From: Streptantibioticus rubrisoli
Lineage (GTDB): Bacteria > Actinomycetota > Actinomycetes > Streptomycetales > Streptomycetaceae
DNA length: 64,000 nt
Direction of reading: 5' to 3'
NCBI RefSeq assembly: GCF_024436055.1
Contig: NZ_JANFNH010000001.1
Span: 248,001-312,000, forward strand
Below are positions 7,769 to 16,018 of this stretch, piece by piece. The position numbers and the translations under genes are program-made. The notes beneath the pieces were generated by a model. That model did no database searches. It was not told the origin of the DNA and was given only the letters and a program-made list of their open reading frames with translations. Each line of letters begins with the position of its first letter. Positions within the stretch are counted from its first letter, which is position 1.

Positions 7769-8815
7769 GTGAGCGCCCGGGCCGTACGGTCCCGGCGCGC
7801 CGTGCTGGGCATGATGGCGGTGGCCCTGACCACCGGCGCCGCGCCCGCGTCGGCGCTCGCCGCCCGGCCCGGCACCCGGCCGGGCACCCGGACCAGGGCG
7901 TCGGCCAGGACCCGCAGCCTGCTGCTCGCCGCGGACCAGGCCAGCGAGCGGGTGCTGGTCCTCGACCCCGACGACGAGTCCTGGGCGGCGCACGGCACCC
8001 GCGCCGCCCAGCGCGCCGCCGCCAGGGCGGCGCTGTGGTCCTGGTCCCCGGCCGACGACGGGAGCCTCAACGCCCTGAATCCGCAACGCAGTTGGCGCAA
8101 CGTGAGCGAGGCCAAGCACCGGGTGGTGGACGGCAGGCAGTGGCTGCTGACCTGTGCGTCGGCCGGGTTGGTCGCGGTGGTGTCGTACCCGCACGGCAAG
8201 GTCGCCTGGGCCACCGTGTGCGGCGGCAACGCGCACAGCCTGGAACTGCTGCCGGGCGGCAACGTGGCGGTCGCGGCGAGCACCGGAGGGTTCGTGCGGA
8301 TCTATGCCGCTTCCCAGGGTTCCGCGCGGTACGCGCAGTACAACCTGCCCGGGGCGCACGGCGTGCAGTGGGACGACGCCAACGACACGCTGTGGGCCCT
8401 GGGGGAGGCCCAGTTGGTCGGCCTGAAGCTGGACGGCGGTGACGGCGAACCCGAGGTGTCGACCGGGGTGACCGTCAACCTGCCCGACACCGGCGGCCAT
8501 GACCTGGCCGCGGTGGCGAGGGACCGCAACCGGCTGTGGGTCTCCACCACCCACCATGTGCGCCAGTACTCCATCTCCGAGGACGCCTTCGTCGGATACC
8601 CGGGTCAGGCCGGGATCGACCGCGCGGGGGTCAAGAGCGTCGGCGACGACCCGGCGACCGGCCGGGTGCTCACCGTGACCCCGCAGTCGGGCAACCCCTG
8701 TCAGTGGTGCACGTCCACCATCGACTTCCACTCGCCCGACGGCCACCAGGACACCGCCGGGGCGAGCCTGTACAAGGCCCGCTGGCTCCAGCCGTACGAC
8801 AGCGACGAGGAGTGA
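7769..8815 (+). CDS. Exported beta-propeller-like protein (DUF6528-like)
   Basis: 348 residues from GTG 7769, preceded by GGAG at 7758-7761. The N-terminus has an Arg-rich n-region (RSRRAVLGMM) and hydrophobic core ending near ASALA, consistent with Tat export although the full consensus is not present. The mature protein has repeating strand-turn units (VLVLDPDDESW, GGNAHSLELLPGGNVAVAAS, HGVQWDDANDTLWALG), typical of a beta-propeller of about six blades; it resembles the DUF6528 family as I recall it. Function is unknown. It is monocistronic, between the rpf terminator and a long leader to the permease. Confidence 0.72.
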   Translation: MSARAVRSRRAVLGMMAVALTTGAAPASALAARPGTRPGTRTRASARTRSLLLAADQASERVLVLDPDDESWAAHGTRAAQRAAARAALWSWSPADDGSLNALNPQRSWRNVSEAKHRVVDGRQWLLTCASAGLVAVVSYPHGKVAWATVCGGNAHSLELLPGGNVAVAASTGGFVRIYAASQGSARYAQYNLPGAHGVQWDDANDTLWALGEAQLVGLKLDGGDGEPEVSTGVTVNLPDTGGHDLAAVARDRNRLWVSTTHHVRQYSISEDAFVGYPGQAGIDRAGVKSVGDDPATGRVLTVTPQSGNPCQWCTSTIDFHSPDGHQDTAGASLYKARWLQPYDSDEE

Positions 8816-9134
8816 CCGCAACGCGTGCCCGCCGGGAAACGGCGCGGGAAAGGCCGCGCCAGAAGGCTCAAATTACGCTCAAGTCATTCCGCCGGTGACT
8901 GGCGGGTAATAGCGGCTGCGGGCCTTCCCCCGGCGCGACCAGGACCTTGACCATTTCTTTGCCAGGGGCCTGAGGGGCAGCTGAGAGCAGTCTGCCTGAG
9001 GAAACGTACCGAGCGGATGGAAATTATCTCTGGAAGATAACTATTCATCGTCGGCTCTTTGCGGATGTATGAACGCTCCCTACTCTGAGGCAACTCTTCT
9101 CAGCAAGCTCTGCCATTAAATGGAGAGGCCCCTC
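8816..9134 (+). other. Long intergenic leader upstream of APC permease
   Basis: 319 bp without a gene and less GC-rich than its surroundings. It holds an inverted repeat at 9024-9040 (separate entry) and a small hairpin CTGAG/CTCAG near 9085-9103. No known riboswitch core is recognised. Confidence 0.4.
9024..9040. promoter_or_regulatory. Inverted repeat TTATCT-N5-AGATAA, candidate operator
   Basis: Perfect 6-base AT-rich arms around CTGGA, about 95 bases upstream of the permease start, in otherwise GC-rich DNA. A dimeric repressor such as a GntR- or TetR-type protein could bind; none is adjacent. Confidence 0.45.
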
Positions 9135-10775
9135 ATGGTCAGTGTGGACAAGTTCGCCCCGCAGACGGCTCGAGACCCCAGCAAGCTCCGTCGCGACGTA
9201 GGCCTGATCGGACTGCTCTGGGCGTCTGTCGGTTCCATCATCGGTTCCGGATGGTTGTACGGCGCCCAGAAGGCCGTAGTCGTGGCCGGCCCGGCCGCCG
9301 TCATCTCGTGGACCATCGGCGCGATAGCGATCGTGCTGCTTGCCCTGGTCCATGCGGAGCTCGGCGGTCTCTTCCCGGTGGCGGGCGGTACCGCTCGCTA
9401 CCCGCACTACGCCTTCGGCGGACTGGCCGGTATGTCCTTCGGCTGGTTCTCGTGGCTGCAGGCCGCCACCGTCGCCCCGATCGAGGTCGAGGCGATGATC
9501 GGCTACGCGGGCCACTGGTCCTGGGCGCAGGGCTTCCTGAACAAGGACCAGACCCTGACGGTGAGCGGCTTCATCGTCGCGGTGGTCCTGATGGCCGTCT
9601 TCGTCGCGGTCAACTTCCTCGGTGTCCGCCTGCTGGCGCACACCAACAGCGCCGCCACCTGGTGGAAGGTGGCTGTTCCGCTGCTCACGATCTTCGTGCT
9701 GGCGGCCACCCACTTCCACGGCGGCAACTTCACCTCGCACGGTTTCGCACCGTTCGGCGCCAAGGGCGTCCTCGGCGCGATCAGCACCAGCGGCATCATC
9801 TTCGCGCTGCTCGGCTTCGAGCAGGCGATCCAGATCTCCGGTGAGAGCAAGAACCCCAAGCGGGACATCCCGCGCGCCACGATCGGCTCGGTCTTCATCG
9901 GTGCGGGCATCTACCTGGCGCTGCAGATCGTCTACATCGGCGCGCTGCCCGGCAGCTCGTTCGCCCACGGCTGGGCCAAGCTCGACTACGCGGGGATCAG
10001 CGGCCCGTTCGCCGGTCTGGCGACCGTCATCGGACTCGGCTGGCTGGCCTGGGTGCTCTACCTGGACGCGGTCATCTCCCCTGGCGGTACCGGCCTCATC
10101 TACGCCACCTCCACGTCGCGCATCTCCTACGGCCTGAGCAAGAACGGCTACGCTCCCCAGCTGTTCGAGCGCACCAACGCCCGTAGCGTTCCGTGGTTCG
10201 GCCTGATCATGGCCTTCGTGACCGGCGTGATCTGCTTCCTGCCGTTCCCGAGCTGGCAGCAGCTGGTCAGCTTCATCAGCTCGGCCAGTGTCCTGATGTA
10301 CGCGGGTGCCCCGCTCGCCTTCGGCGCGCTGCGGCTTCGGCTGCCGGACCGCGAGCGGCCGTACCGGCTGCCCGTCGGTGGCATCATCTCGCCGGTGTCC
10401 TTCGTGATCGCCACCCTGATCATCTACTGGTCCGGCTGGGACACGCTGTGGCGGCTGGGTGTGGCCATCATCCTCGGTTACGTCCTGCTCGGTTCGTACG
10501 CGCTGTACGCCAACCGCAAGGGTCTGCCGAACGCCCCGATCCTGAACTGGAAGTCGGCGCAGTGGCTGCCGGTCTACCTGATCGGCGTCGGTGTGATCTC
10601 CTGGCAGGGCGGCTTCGGCAACGGAACCGGTGCCATCCCGCTGTGGTGGGACATCGCGCTCATCAGCGTGTTCTCGCTGGGCATCTACTACTGGGCGCGT
10701 GCCACCGCACTGCCCACCGACGAGATCCAGGAGAACATCGAATCGGTGACCGTGGTGGACGAGGGCGGCCACTGA
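9135..10775 (+). CDS. APC-superfamily amino acid permease
   Basis: 546 residues with about 12 predicted membrane helices, beginning LRRDVGLIGLLWASVGSIIGSGWLYG, the unwound GSG segment of APC helix 1 where the substrate amino group binds. A second signature is GFEQAIQISGESKNPKRDIPRA in helix 6-7. The ATG at 9135 is preferred over the one at 9120 because GGAGAG lies 7 bases before it. The protein is closely related to the permease encoded at 11982, so the two are paralogues around a carbamoyltransferase. The substrate cannot be assigned from sequence; cationic or ureide-type amino acids are possible given the neighbours. Confidence 0.9.
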   Translation: MVSVDKFAPQTARDPSKLRRDVGLIGLLWASVGSIIGSGWLYGAQKAVVVAGPAAVISWTIGAIAIVLLALVHAELGGLFPVAGGTARYPHYAFGGLAGMSFGWFSWLQAATVAPIEVEAMIGYAGHWSWAQGFLNKDQTLTVSGFIVAVVLMAVFVAVNFLGVRLLAHTNSAATWWKVAVPLLTIFVLAATHFHGGNFTSHGFAPFGAKGVLGAISTSGIIFALLGFEQAIQISGESKNPKRDIPRATIGSVFIGAGIYLALQIVYIGALPGSSFAHGWAKLDYAGISGPFAGLATVIGLGWLAWVLYLDAVISPGGTGLIYATSTSRISYGLSKNGYAPQLFERTNARSVPWFGLIMAFVTGVICFLPFPSWQQLVSFISSASVLMYAGAPLAFGALRLRLPDRERPYRLPVGGIISPVSFVIATLIIYWSGWDTLWRLGVAIILGYVLLGSYALYANRKGLPNAPILNWKSAQWLPVYLIGVGVISWQGGFGNGTGAIPLWWDIALISVFSLGIYYWARATALPTDEIQENIESVTVVDEGGH

Positions 10776-10793
10776 GCCTTCCCGTCTCCGACA

Positions 10794-10830
10794 CGTGGAG
10801 CCCGGCCGGTCCTTCCGGCCGGGCTCCACG
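10794..10830. terminator. Bidirectional 16-bp-stem terminator
   Basis: CGTGGAGCCCGGCCGG (10794-10809) pairs perfectly with CCGGCCGGGCTCCACG (10815-10830), loop TCCTT, between the convergent permease and carbamoyltransferase genes. Confidence 0.92.
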
Positions 10831-10871
10831 CATGTGCGGGGCAGCCCGCGGTACAACGGGGCCGTCACGCC

Positions 10872-11783
10872 TCACCGGCCCGTGGTCACCCACTCCAGGA
10901 CGGCCATCGCGCTAGGCAGCTTCATCGCCGCCTGCGTCCAGGCCAGCGACCGCGGGCCGTCCAGCACGGCCGCGGAGACCTCGTCGCCGCGTCGGGCGGG
11001 CAGGTCGTGCATGAACCACGCGTCCGGCCAGCGGTTGACGAACGCCTGATTCACCTGGAACGCGCGCTCGGGCGTACCGGCCCCGCACCAGCGTGTCGTG
11101 TAGACGACGTCCACCTCGCGCGGCAGGCGGCCCGGGTCGGCCACCTGGTCCAGGCGCGCACCCGTGGCGGCCGCCCGGCGGGCGGCGCGCGCCAGCTCCC
11201 CGTCGGGCAGGCGGCGTTCCCGCGGGCAGACGAAGCTGACCCGGGCGCCCGGTACCGCGCTCAGCCCATGGGCCAGGGCGACGGCGGTGCTGTTGCCCTC
11301 GCCCACGTAGAGCAGCTGCAGCCCGGACAGGTCACCGAAGCGCAGCAGCAGGGTGGCCAGGTCGCAGATGCCCTGGGTGGGGTGCTCCTCGGCGGCCATG
11401 GCGTTGACGGTGGGCAGCTGCCCGTACCGGGACAGCACCCGCAGCTCGGTCAGCGGCCCGGTTGTGTGGGCCACCAGGGCGTCCAGCATGCAGCCGAGCG
11501 CCCGCCCGGTGTCCGGCAGCGGTTCCCCGTCGGACGGCTCGTACGACACCGGTGTGCCGCCCAGCCGCAGCGTGCCGACCGTGAAGGCGGTACGGGTGCG
11601 GGTGGAGCCACCGGTGAACAGCGTGCCGACGACCTGGTCGCACAGCGGCCGGTCGTGCGCCTCCCGGTCGTCGAACAGCTCCGTTGACCTGCGGGCCAGC
11701 CGAAGCACGGCGCCCGGCTCCAGGTCGGCCAGTGAGAACAGCCCCCGCTCCGGTCCCGGCGGTCTCGACGCGGTCTCCACCAT
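10872..11783 (-). CDS. Aspartate/ornithine carbamoyltransferase-family protein with non-canonical substrate loops
   Basis: 303 residues covering both domains of the family, which moves a carbamoyl group from carbamoyl phosphate to an amine. The carbamoyl-phosphate motifs are intact: STRTRT at 60-65 and HPTQ at 134-137. The amine-side motifs are not: the ornithine loop SMG reads GAG (residues 234-236, in YTTRWCGAGTPE), and HCLP reads HDLP (259-262). The protein is therefore unlikely to be a normal ornithine carbamoyltransferase. ATG 11783 has GAGGGGC close upstream. The frame remains open far upstream but without family similarity. It is divergent from one APC permease and convergent with another, suggesting it acts on an imported amino compound, or in reverse on a carbamoyl compound. 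Confidence 0.85.
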   Translation of the reverse strand: MVETASRPPGPERGLFSLADLEPGAVLRLARRSTELFDDREAHDRPLCDQVVGTLFTGGSTRTRTAFTVGTLRLGGTPVSYEPSDGEPLPDTGRALGCMLDALVAHTTGPLTELRVLSRYGQLPTVNAMAAEEHPTQGICDLATLLLRFGDLSGLQLLYVGEGNSTAVALAHGLSAVPGARVSFVCPRERRLPDGELARAARRAAATGARLDQVADPGRLPREVDVVYTTRWCGAGTPERAFQVNQAFVNRWPDAWFMHDLPARRGDEVSAAVLDGPRSLAWTQAAMKLPSAMAVLEWVTTGR

Positions 11784-11981
11784 GCCCCTCCGTCGTCCGG
11801 TAGGAAGCGGCCCCAGCGGGGGGAAGGTAGCAACCGGAGCCCCCCGGCACCATGCGGCGGGGAAGCGAATCGGCCGTGCGTCACCCCCTCGGCGGGCCGG
11901 GCGAGCCCGATCGCTGCTGCGGGCCGGTGAAGCACGGTCACGGTGCGTGGTTCTCCCCGCGCGCGGTGGTACCCATCGCTG

Positions 11982-13625
11982 GTGTCGCAACCGCCGCTGG
12001 AGCACACGCCGCCACCTCGCGCGGTGAACGCCGCGCGCACCCTGGTCCCTGGTGCCGCGCAGGACGTCAGGGTCGAGGAGCGCAAGCTCCGCCGCCGTCT
12101 GGGCTGCTGGGGGCTGGGCGCGATCGGCTTCAGCGACATCGTCGGCTCGGGTTGGCTGTTCGGCGCGATGTACGCCGCGCGGATCGCCGGTCCGCTGTCC
12201 CTGCTGTGCTGGGTGGCGGCCGGTGTGCTGGCCGGGCTGGTCGCGCTGGTGATGGTCGAGCTGGCGGCCAGCCGTCCGGAGGCCGGGGGTACGGTGCGCT
12301 GGCCGCTGTACGCCAACGGGCCACTGGTGGCGGGCGTGATCAGCTGGGCGGTGCTGCTGTCGGTGGGAGCGCACGCCGCCGAGGTGACGGCGATCCTGCG
12401 GTACGTCTCGCACTGGCTGCCCTGGCTCTACCACGGCGCCCGGCTCAGCTGGGCCGGGATGGCGCTGGCGGCGGCCGTCATCGTCTCGCTCGGTGCGCTC
12501 AACTGGTTCGGTGTGCGGCTGTTCGCCCGGGTCAATCTGCTGGTCTCGGTGCTCAAGCTGGCCGTGCCCGCGCTCACCGTCGTCCTGCTGCTGGCCTCCG
12601 GTTTCCATCCGCACCGGCTCACCGAGCACGGCGGCTTCGCCCCCTACGGCTGGTCGGCCGGGCTGACCGCGCTGTCGATGGGCGGCGTCGTCTACTCGGT
12701 GAACGGCTTCCAGGCGCCCGTGGAGTTCTCCGGCGAGGCCCGCGACCCCCGGCGGGACGTACCGCGCGCGGTGCTGACCGCGATCGGGCTCGCGGTACTG
12801 CTCTACGTCGGACTGCAGTTGGCCTATTTGTGCGCGATGCCGGAACGGGCGCTGGCCCACGGCTGGCGCGGGGTCAGCTTCGACTCGCCTTTCGGCCAGC
12901 TGGCGCTGCTGCTCAACCTGCACTGGCTCGCCTTCCTGCTCTACACCGACGCCGTGGTCTCACCCGCTGGCGGGGCGTTCGTCGGTGTGGCCGCGCACGC
13001 CCGGCGGACCTACGCGCTGGCGAAGAACCGGATGCTGCCGCACTGGTTCCTGCGGGTGCACGCCGGTTCCGGCATCCCACGCCGGGGGCTGGCGCTGAAC
13101 CTGGCGGTGACATTGCTGTTCCTGCTGCCGTTCGGCGGCTGGCAGGACGTGGTCAGTACCGTCGGCAACCTGTTCCTGCTGGGGTACGCCACCTCCGCGG
13201 TGGCCGCGTACACCCTGCGGGTGGCGGGCCGCGGGCGGGTGCCGGGGGTGCGGTGGATCGCGCCGGTCAGCTTCGTGGTGGCCACGCTGTTCGTGTACTG
13301 GTCCAGCTGGTACCGGCTGCGGGTCACGCTGCCGCTGGCGCTGCTGGGGGTACCGCTGTTCTGGTGGGTACGGCGGCGGGAGCCGACCGCGGTACTGCTG
13401 AGGGAACTGCGCAAGGGCGGTTGGCTGCCCGCCTGGCTGCTGGGCCTGCTGGCCTGCTCCGCGCTCGGCGGCTTCGGCGGCACCGGCGCGCTGCCCGAGC
13501 CCTACGACTCCGTGACGGTCGCCGCCTTCAGCCTCGGCGTGTTCCGCTGGGCGGTGCGCTCGGGCCGGAGGCACCTCGCCGAGGGCGCGAGCGCACCGGA
13601 CGGTATGGCGGAAATCCCGCGCTGA
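11982..13625 (+). CDS. APC-superfamily amino acid permease (paralogue of 9135)
   Basis: About 547 residues and 12 helices. It shares the helix 1 segment GFSDIVGSGWLFGAMYAARIAGP and the later GFQAPVEFSGEARDPRRDVPRA with the permease at 9135. The start is uncertain: GTG 11982 is used, GTG 11943 is in frame, and neither has a convincing ribosome binding site. It is divergent from the carbamoyltransferase gene (198 bp apart) and followed by the deacetylase-fold gene 52 bp downstream, which suggests the four genes 9135-14601 share a nitrogen-compound task. The substrate is not predictable. Confidence 0.88.
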   Translation: MSQPPLEHTPPPRAVNAARTLVPGAAQDVRVEERKLRRRLGCWGLGAIGFSDIVGSGWLFGAMYAARIAGPLSLLCWVAAGVLAGLVALVMVELAASRPEAGGTVRWPLYANGPLVAGVISWAVLLSVGAHAAEVTAILRYVSHWLPWLYHGARLSWAGMALAAAVIVSLGALNWFGVRLFARVNLLVSVLKLAVPALTVVLLLASGFHPHRLTEHGGFAPYGWSAGLTALSMGGVVYSVNGFQAPVEFSGEARDPRRDVPRAVLTAIGLAVLLYVGLQLAYLCAMPERALAHGWRGVSFDSPFGQLALLLNLHWLAFLLYTDAVVSPAGGAFVGVAAHARRTYALAKNRMLPHWFLRVHAGSGIPRRGLALNLAVTLLFLLPFGGWQDVVSTVGNLFLLGYATSAVAAYTLRVAGRGRVPGVRWIAPVSFVVATLFVYWSSWYRLRVTLPLALLGVPLFWWVRRREPTAVLLRELRKGGWLPAWLLGLLACSALGGFGGTGALPEPYDSVTVAAFSLGVFRWAVRSGRRHLAEGASAPDGMAEIPR

Positions 13626-13677
13626 CAGCCGGTGACCGCTGATTAGCGTAGGAACTTCCATCAGGAGGGGAGTTCCC

Positions 13678-14601
13678 ATGACGCAGCCCGAGCCACGGAG
13701 CGCGGACGGACCGGATGAACCCTGGCAGTGGAGCGAGACCGTCTGGCGGGCGCACGTCGAGCGGGTACGGGCCGGGCGGAGCCTGGCACCGCAGCGCTGG
13801 CCCGGCGGCGCGCGGGCGGCGGTGGCGCTGTCCTTCGACGCCGACCACGAGTCGATCCCGCTGCGCGACCGGCAGACCGGCCCCGGCAGGCTCTCCCAGG
13901 GCGAGTACGGGGCCAGGGTCGCGGTCCCGAAGATCATGAAGCTGCTGGAGCGGCGGTCCATCCCGGCCACGTTCTTCGTGCCCGCGGTCATGGCCCTGCT
14001 CCGCCCCGACGAGGCGCGCGGCTACGTCGAGGCGGGCCACGAGGTCGGCATCCACGGCTGGATCCACGAACGCAACACCGCGCTGCGCCCCGACACCGAA
14101 CGGGAACTGGCGGGCCGCAGCGCCGACACCCTGGAGCGCGTCTGCGGCAAGCGGCCGGTGGGCATCCGCACCCCCTCCTGGGAGTTCGGTGAGCACACCC
14201 TGGCGATCAGCCGGGAGCTGGGGCTGCGCTACGACTCCTCACTGATGGCGGACGACGAGCCGTACGAGATCGTCGCGGACGGCCAGCCCACCGGCATGGT
14301 GGAGATCCCGGTGGAGTGGATACGCGACGACGCCCCGTACTTCCCCCGGCACCCCGGGCCCGCAGCGCACCCGGGTGCGGTGCCCCGGGATGTCGGACGG
14401 CTGTGGCGGGACGAGTTCGACGGGGCGTACGCGCAGGGCGGGCTGTTCCAACTCACCCTGCATCCGCATGTGATCGGGCACCGCTCCCGGCTCGTCGTCC
14501 TTGAGGAACTGCTGGACTACATCCACGACCGGGGGGACGTGTGGTACGCCACCCACGCGGACATCGCCGACTACGTGGCGCGCGACGCGGGCCTGACCTG
14601 A
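13678..14601 (+). CDS. Polysaccharide deacetylase/cyclic imidase-fold hydrolase (PuuE/HpPgdA-like clade)
   Basis: 307 residues with a NodB-type (beta/alpha)7 fold. The metal site can be read in ALSFDADHES (Asp-Asp near residue 45) and HEVGIHGWIHE (H-x-x-x-H near residues 121-128). The protein is cytoplasmic, with no signal peptide. Its length and the motif arrangement match the PuuE/HpPgdA clade, where characterised members act on allantoin or cyclic imides rather than wall polymers. AGGAGGGG lies 7 bases before the ATG. The position downstream of an amino-acid permease and near a carbamoyltransferase favours an imide, hydantoin or ureide substrate; this is inference. Confidence 0.8.
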   Translation: MTQPEPRSADGPDEPWQWSETVWRAHVERVRAGRSLAPQRWPGGARAAVALSFDADHESIPLRDRQTGPGRLSQGEYGARVAVPKIMKLLERRSIPATFFVPAVMALLRPDEARGYVEAGHEVGIHGWIHERNTALRPDTERELAGRSADTLERVCGKRPVGIRTPSWEFGEHTLAISRELGLRYDSSLMADDEPYEIVADGQPTGMVEIPVEWIRDDAPYFPRHPGPAAHPGAVPRDVGRLWRDEFDGAYAQGGLFQLTLHPHVIGHRSRLVVLEELLDYIHDRGDVWYATHADIADYVARDAGLT

Positions 14602-14616
14602 CGCCACCGCCCCCCC

Positions 14617-15087
14617 CTAGAAGTTGACGCGGGCCGCCTCGTCGGCCCGGCCGACGGACTCCATGCCGTAGGCGCGCTTGTAGGCGTCGCGGATCCGCTC
14701 TATGTCCGCGTCCCGGGCGCGCGCCTGGGACGCCGGATAGAGCAGGATCAACTCGTAGGAGCGCTCGCGGTTGACGCTGCCGGACCGGTCCCGCCACTGG
14801 CCCCGGCCCTTCTCGATGGTCAGGCCCGACCTGAAGCGCGGGGTGACCTGCTGCGCGACGAAGGCGAGGAACTGCTGGTCGGTGACGGGCGGTTGACCGT
14901 TGTGCCGCCCGGTGCCGAAGAACAGCCGGGTGTCGATGTACGCGTCGCCGCGCTGCGTACCGGCCACCGGCGCGCACTGTGCCGACAGGTCGGCATGGAC
15001 CACGGGCACCGCGACGACCACCACCAGTAGCGCGGTCACCATCGCGGTGAGCGCGGTGAGGAGCAGATACGGCTTGGAGACGTACAA
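14617..15087 (-). CDS. DUF3574-domain secreted or membrane-anchored protein
   Basis: 156 residues: an N-terminal hydrophobic segment (ALTAMVTALLVVVVAVPVV, about 13-31) works as signal or anchor, followed by a domain with YIDTRLFFGTGRHNGQPPVTDQQFLAFVAQQVTPRF typical of DUF3574. The function of the family is not established. It is the last gene of an apparent four-gene operon (17755 to 14617) with gaps of 3, 21 and 13 bp. Confidence 0.85.
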   Translation of the reverse strand: MYVSKPYLLLTALTAMVTALLVVVVAVPVVHADLSAQCAPVAGTQRGDAYIDTRLFFGTGRHNGQPPVTDQQFLAFVAQQVTPRFRSGLTIEKGRGQWRDRSGSVNRERSYELILLYPASQARARDADIERIRDAYKRAYGMESVGRADEAARVNF

Positions 15088-15100
15088 CGCGGCGGTCCCT

Positions 15101-15997
15101 TCAGCTCGGTTCCGGGGGATTGGGCGGCAGCAGTACGGCGAGCTGGTGTGCGGCGTCCCGCAGCGCGACGGGAGTGCCGGTGCGGGAGACGACCGCGCGG
15201 ATCGTGCGCCGCAGTGAGCTGACCGCCCGGCCGGAACCGATCCCGTTCGCGTACGGCATCAGCCGTTCCGCCACTTGTCCGGCCTGCCGCCAGGCACCGG
15301 CACCCACCAGCGCCGAGAGCAACTCGGTGCTGAACAGCACCCGGTACGCCGGGGAGTTGGCACCGCCGTCCTGGCTGACGGCCTCCAGCAGCTCGATCGC
15401 CTTGTCCCACTCACCGAGCGCGGCGAGGGTGATGCCGCGGTGGCCGTCGAGCTCCTCCTGGTCCACCCACCAGGCCCAGCGCGGGTCCCGGTCGGACAGG
15501 CCGTCCAGAAACAGGCTGTTCGCCAGGTCGAACGCCCTCAGCGCGGCGGCCCGCTGGCCGGTCATGGCCAGCGCGCGCGCCTGCCGTACGGCGAAGACCG
15601 TGCCGACCCGGGCGGTGGGCCCGCCTGCCAAGCCGAGGGCGGCCGTGTCGTATGAGGCGCGCGGGTGGCCGATGTGCGCCTGCTGCATGCTCAGATTGGC
15701 CAGCACCAGCCGCTCCGTGGCGCGGTCCGCGCAGCAGCGGGCCAGCGCCAGCGCCCGCTGGTTGAGCCGGTGGGCGAGGGCCTGCCGCTCGGCGTCGAAC
15801 AGGATCCAGCCCGCCACCTCCAGCAACTCGGCCACAGCCGCGCACAGTTCGCGGTCGGTGAGCGGCTGGTACGGCCGCCTTGCGGCGAGCGCGGCGGCCC
15901 GTGCGGCGGCCCGGGCGCCCACCTGCCGGTCGAGGGTGAGCAACCGCTGGGTCGTCGCGATGACGCACGCACGGCAGCCGGGACCCCGGCCTTCCAT
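15101..15997 (-). CDS. TPR-like regulatory protein of the ImmA/MAB_1171c operon
   Basis: 298 residues, alpha-helical throughout, with repeated helix pairs rich in Ala, Leu and Arg (RLVLANLSMQQAHIGHPRASYDTA; RALAMTGQRAAALRAF; GITLAALGEWDKAIELLE), the pattern of tetratricopeptide repeats. It resembles the C-terminal half of Streptomyces XRE-family regulators but lacks their DNA-binding domain. CRAC near residue 8-11 (GPGCRAC) is a possible metal or redox pair. The ATG at 15997 is preceded by GGAGGAGG; an upstream in-frame TTG at 16012 overlaps that site and is rejected. Probably a protein-protein adaptor for the operon. Confidence 0.75.
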   Translation of the reverse strand: MEGRGPGCRACVIATTQRLLTLDRQVGARAAARAAALAARRPYQPLTDRELCAAVAELLEVAGWILFDAERQALAHRLNQRALALARCCADRATERLVLANLSMQQAHIGHPRASYDTAALGLAGGPTARVGTVFAVRQARALAMTGQRAAALRAFDLANSLFLDGLSDRDPRWAWWVDQEELDGHRGITLAALGEWDKAIELLEAVSQDGGANSPAYRVLFSTELLSALVGAGAWRQAGQVAERLMPYANGIGSGRAVSSLRRTIRAVVSRTGTPVALRDAAHQLAVLLPPNPPEPS

Positions 15998-16018
15998 GTA
16001 CTCCTCCTCCAACCGGGT

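Noticed and set aside
10872-12923. Carbamoyltransferase with a 380-residue N-terminal extension
   Set aside because: The extension is antisense to the permease at 11982; ATG 11783 has a ribosome binding site and gives normal family length.
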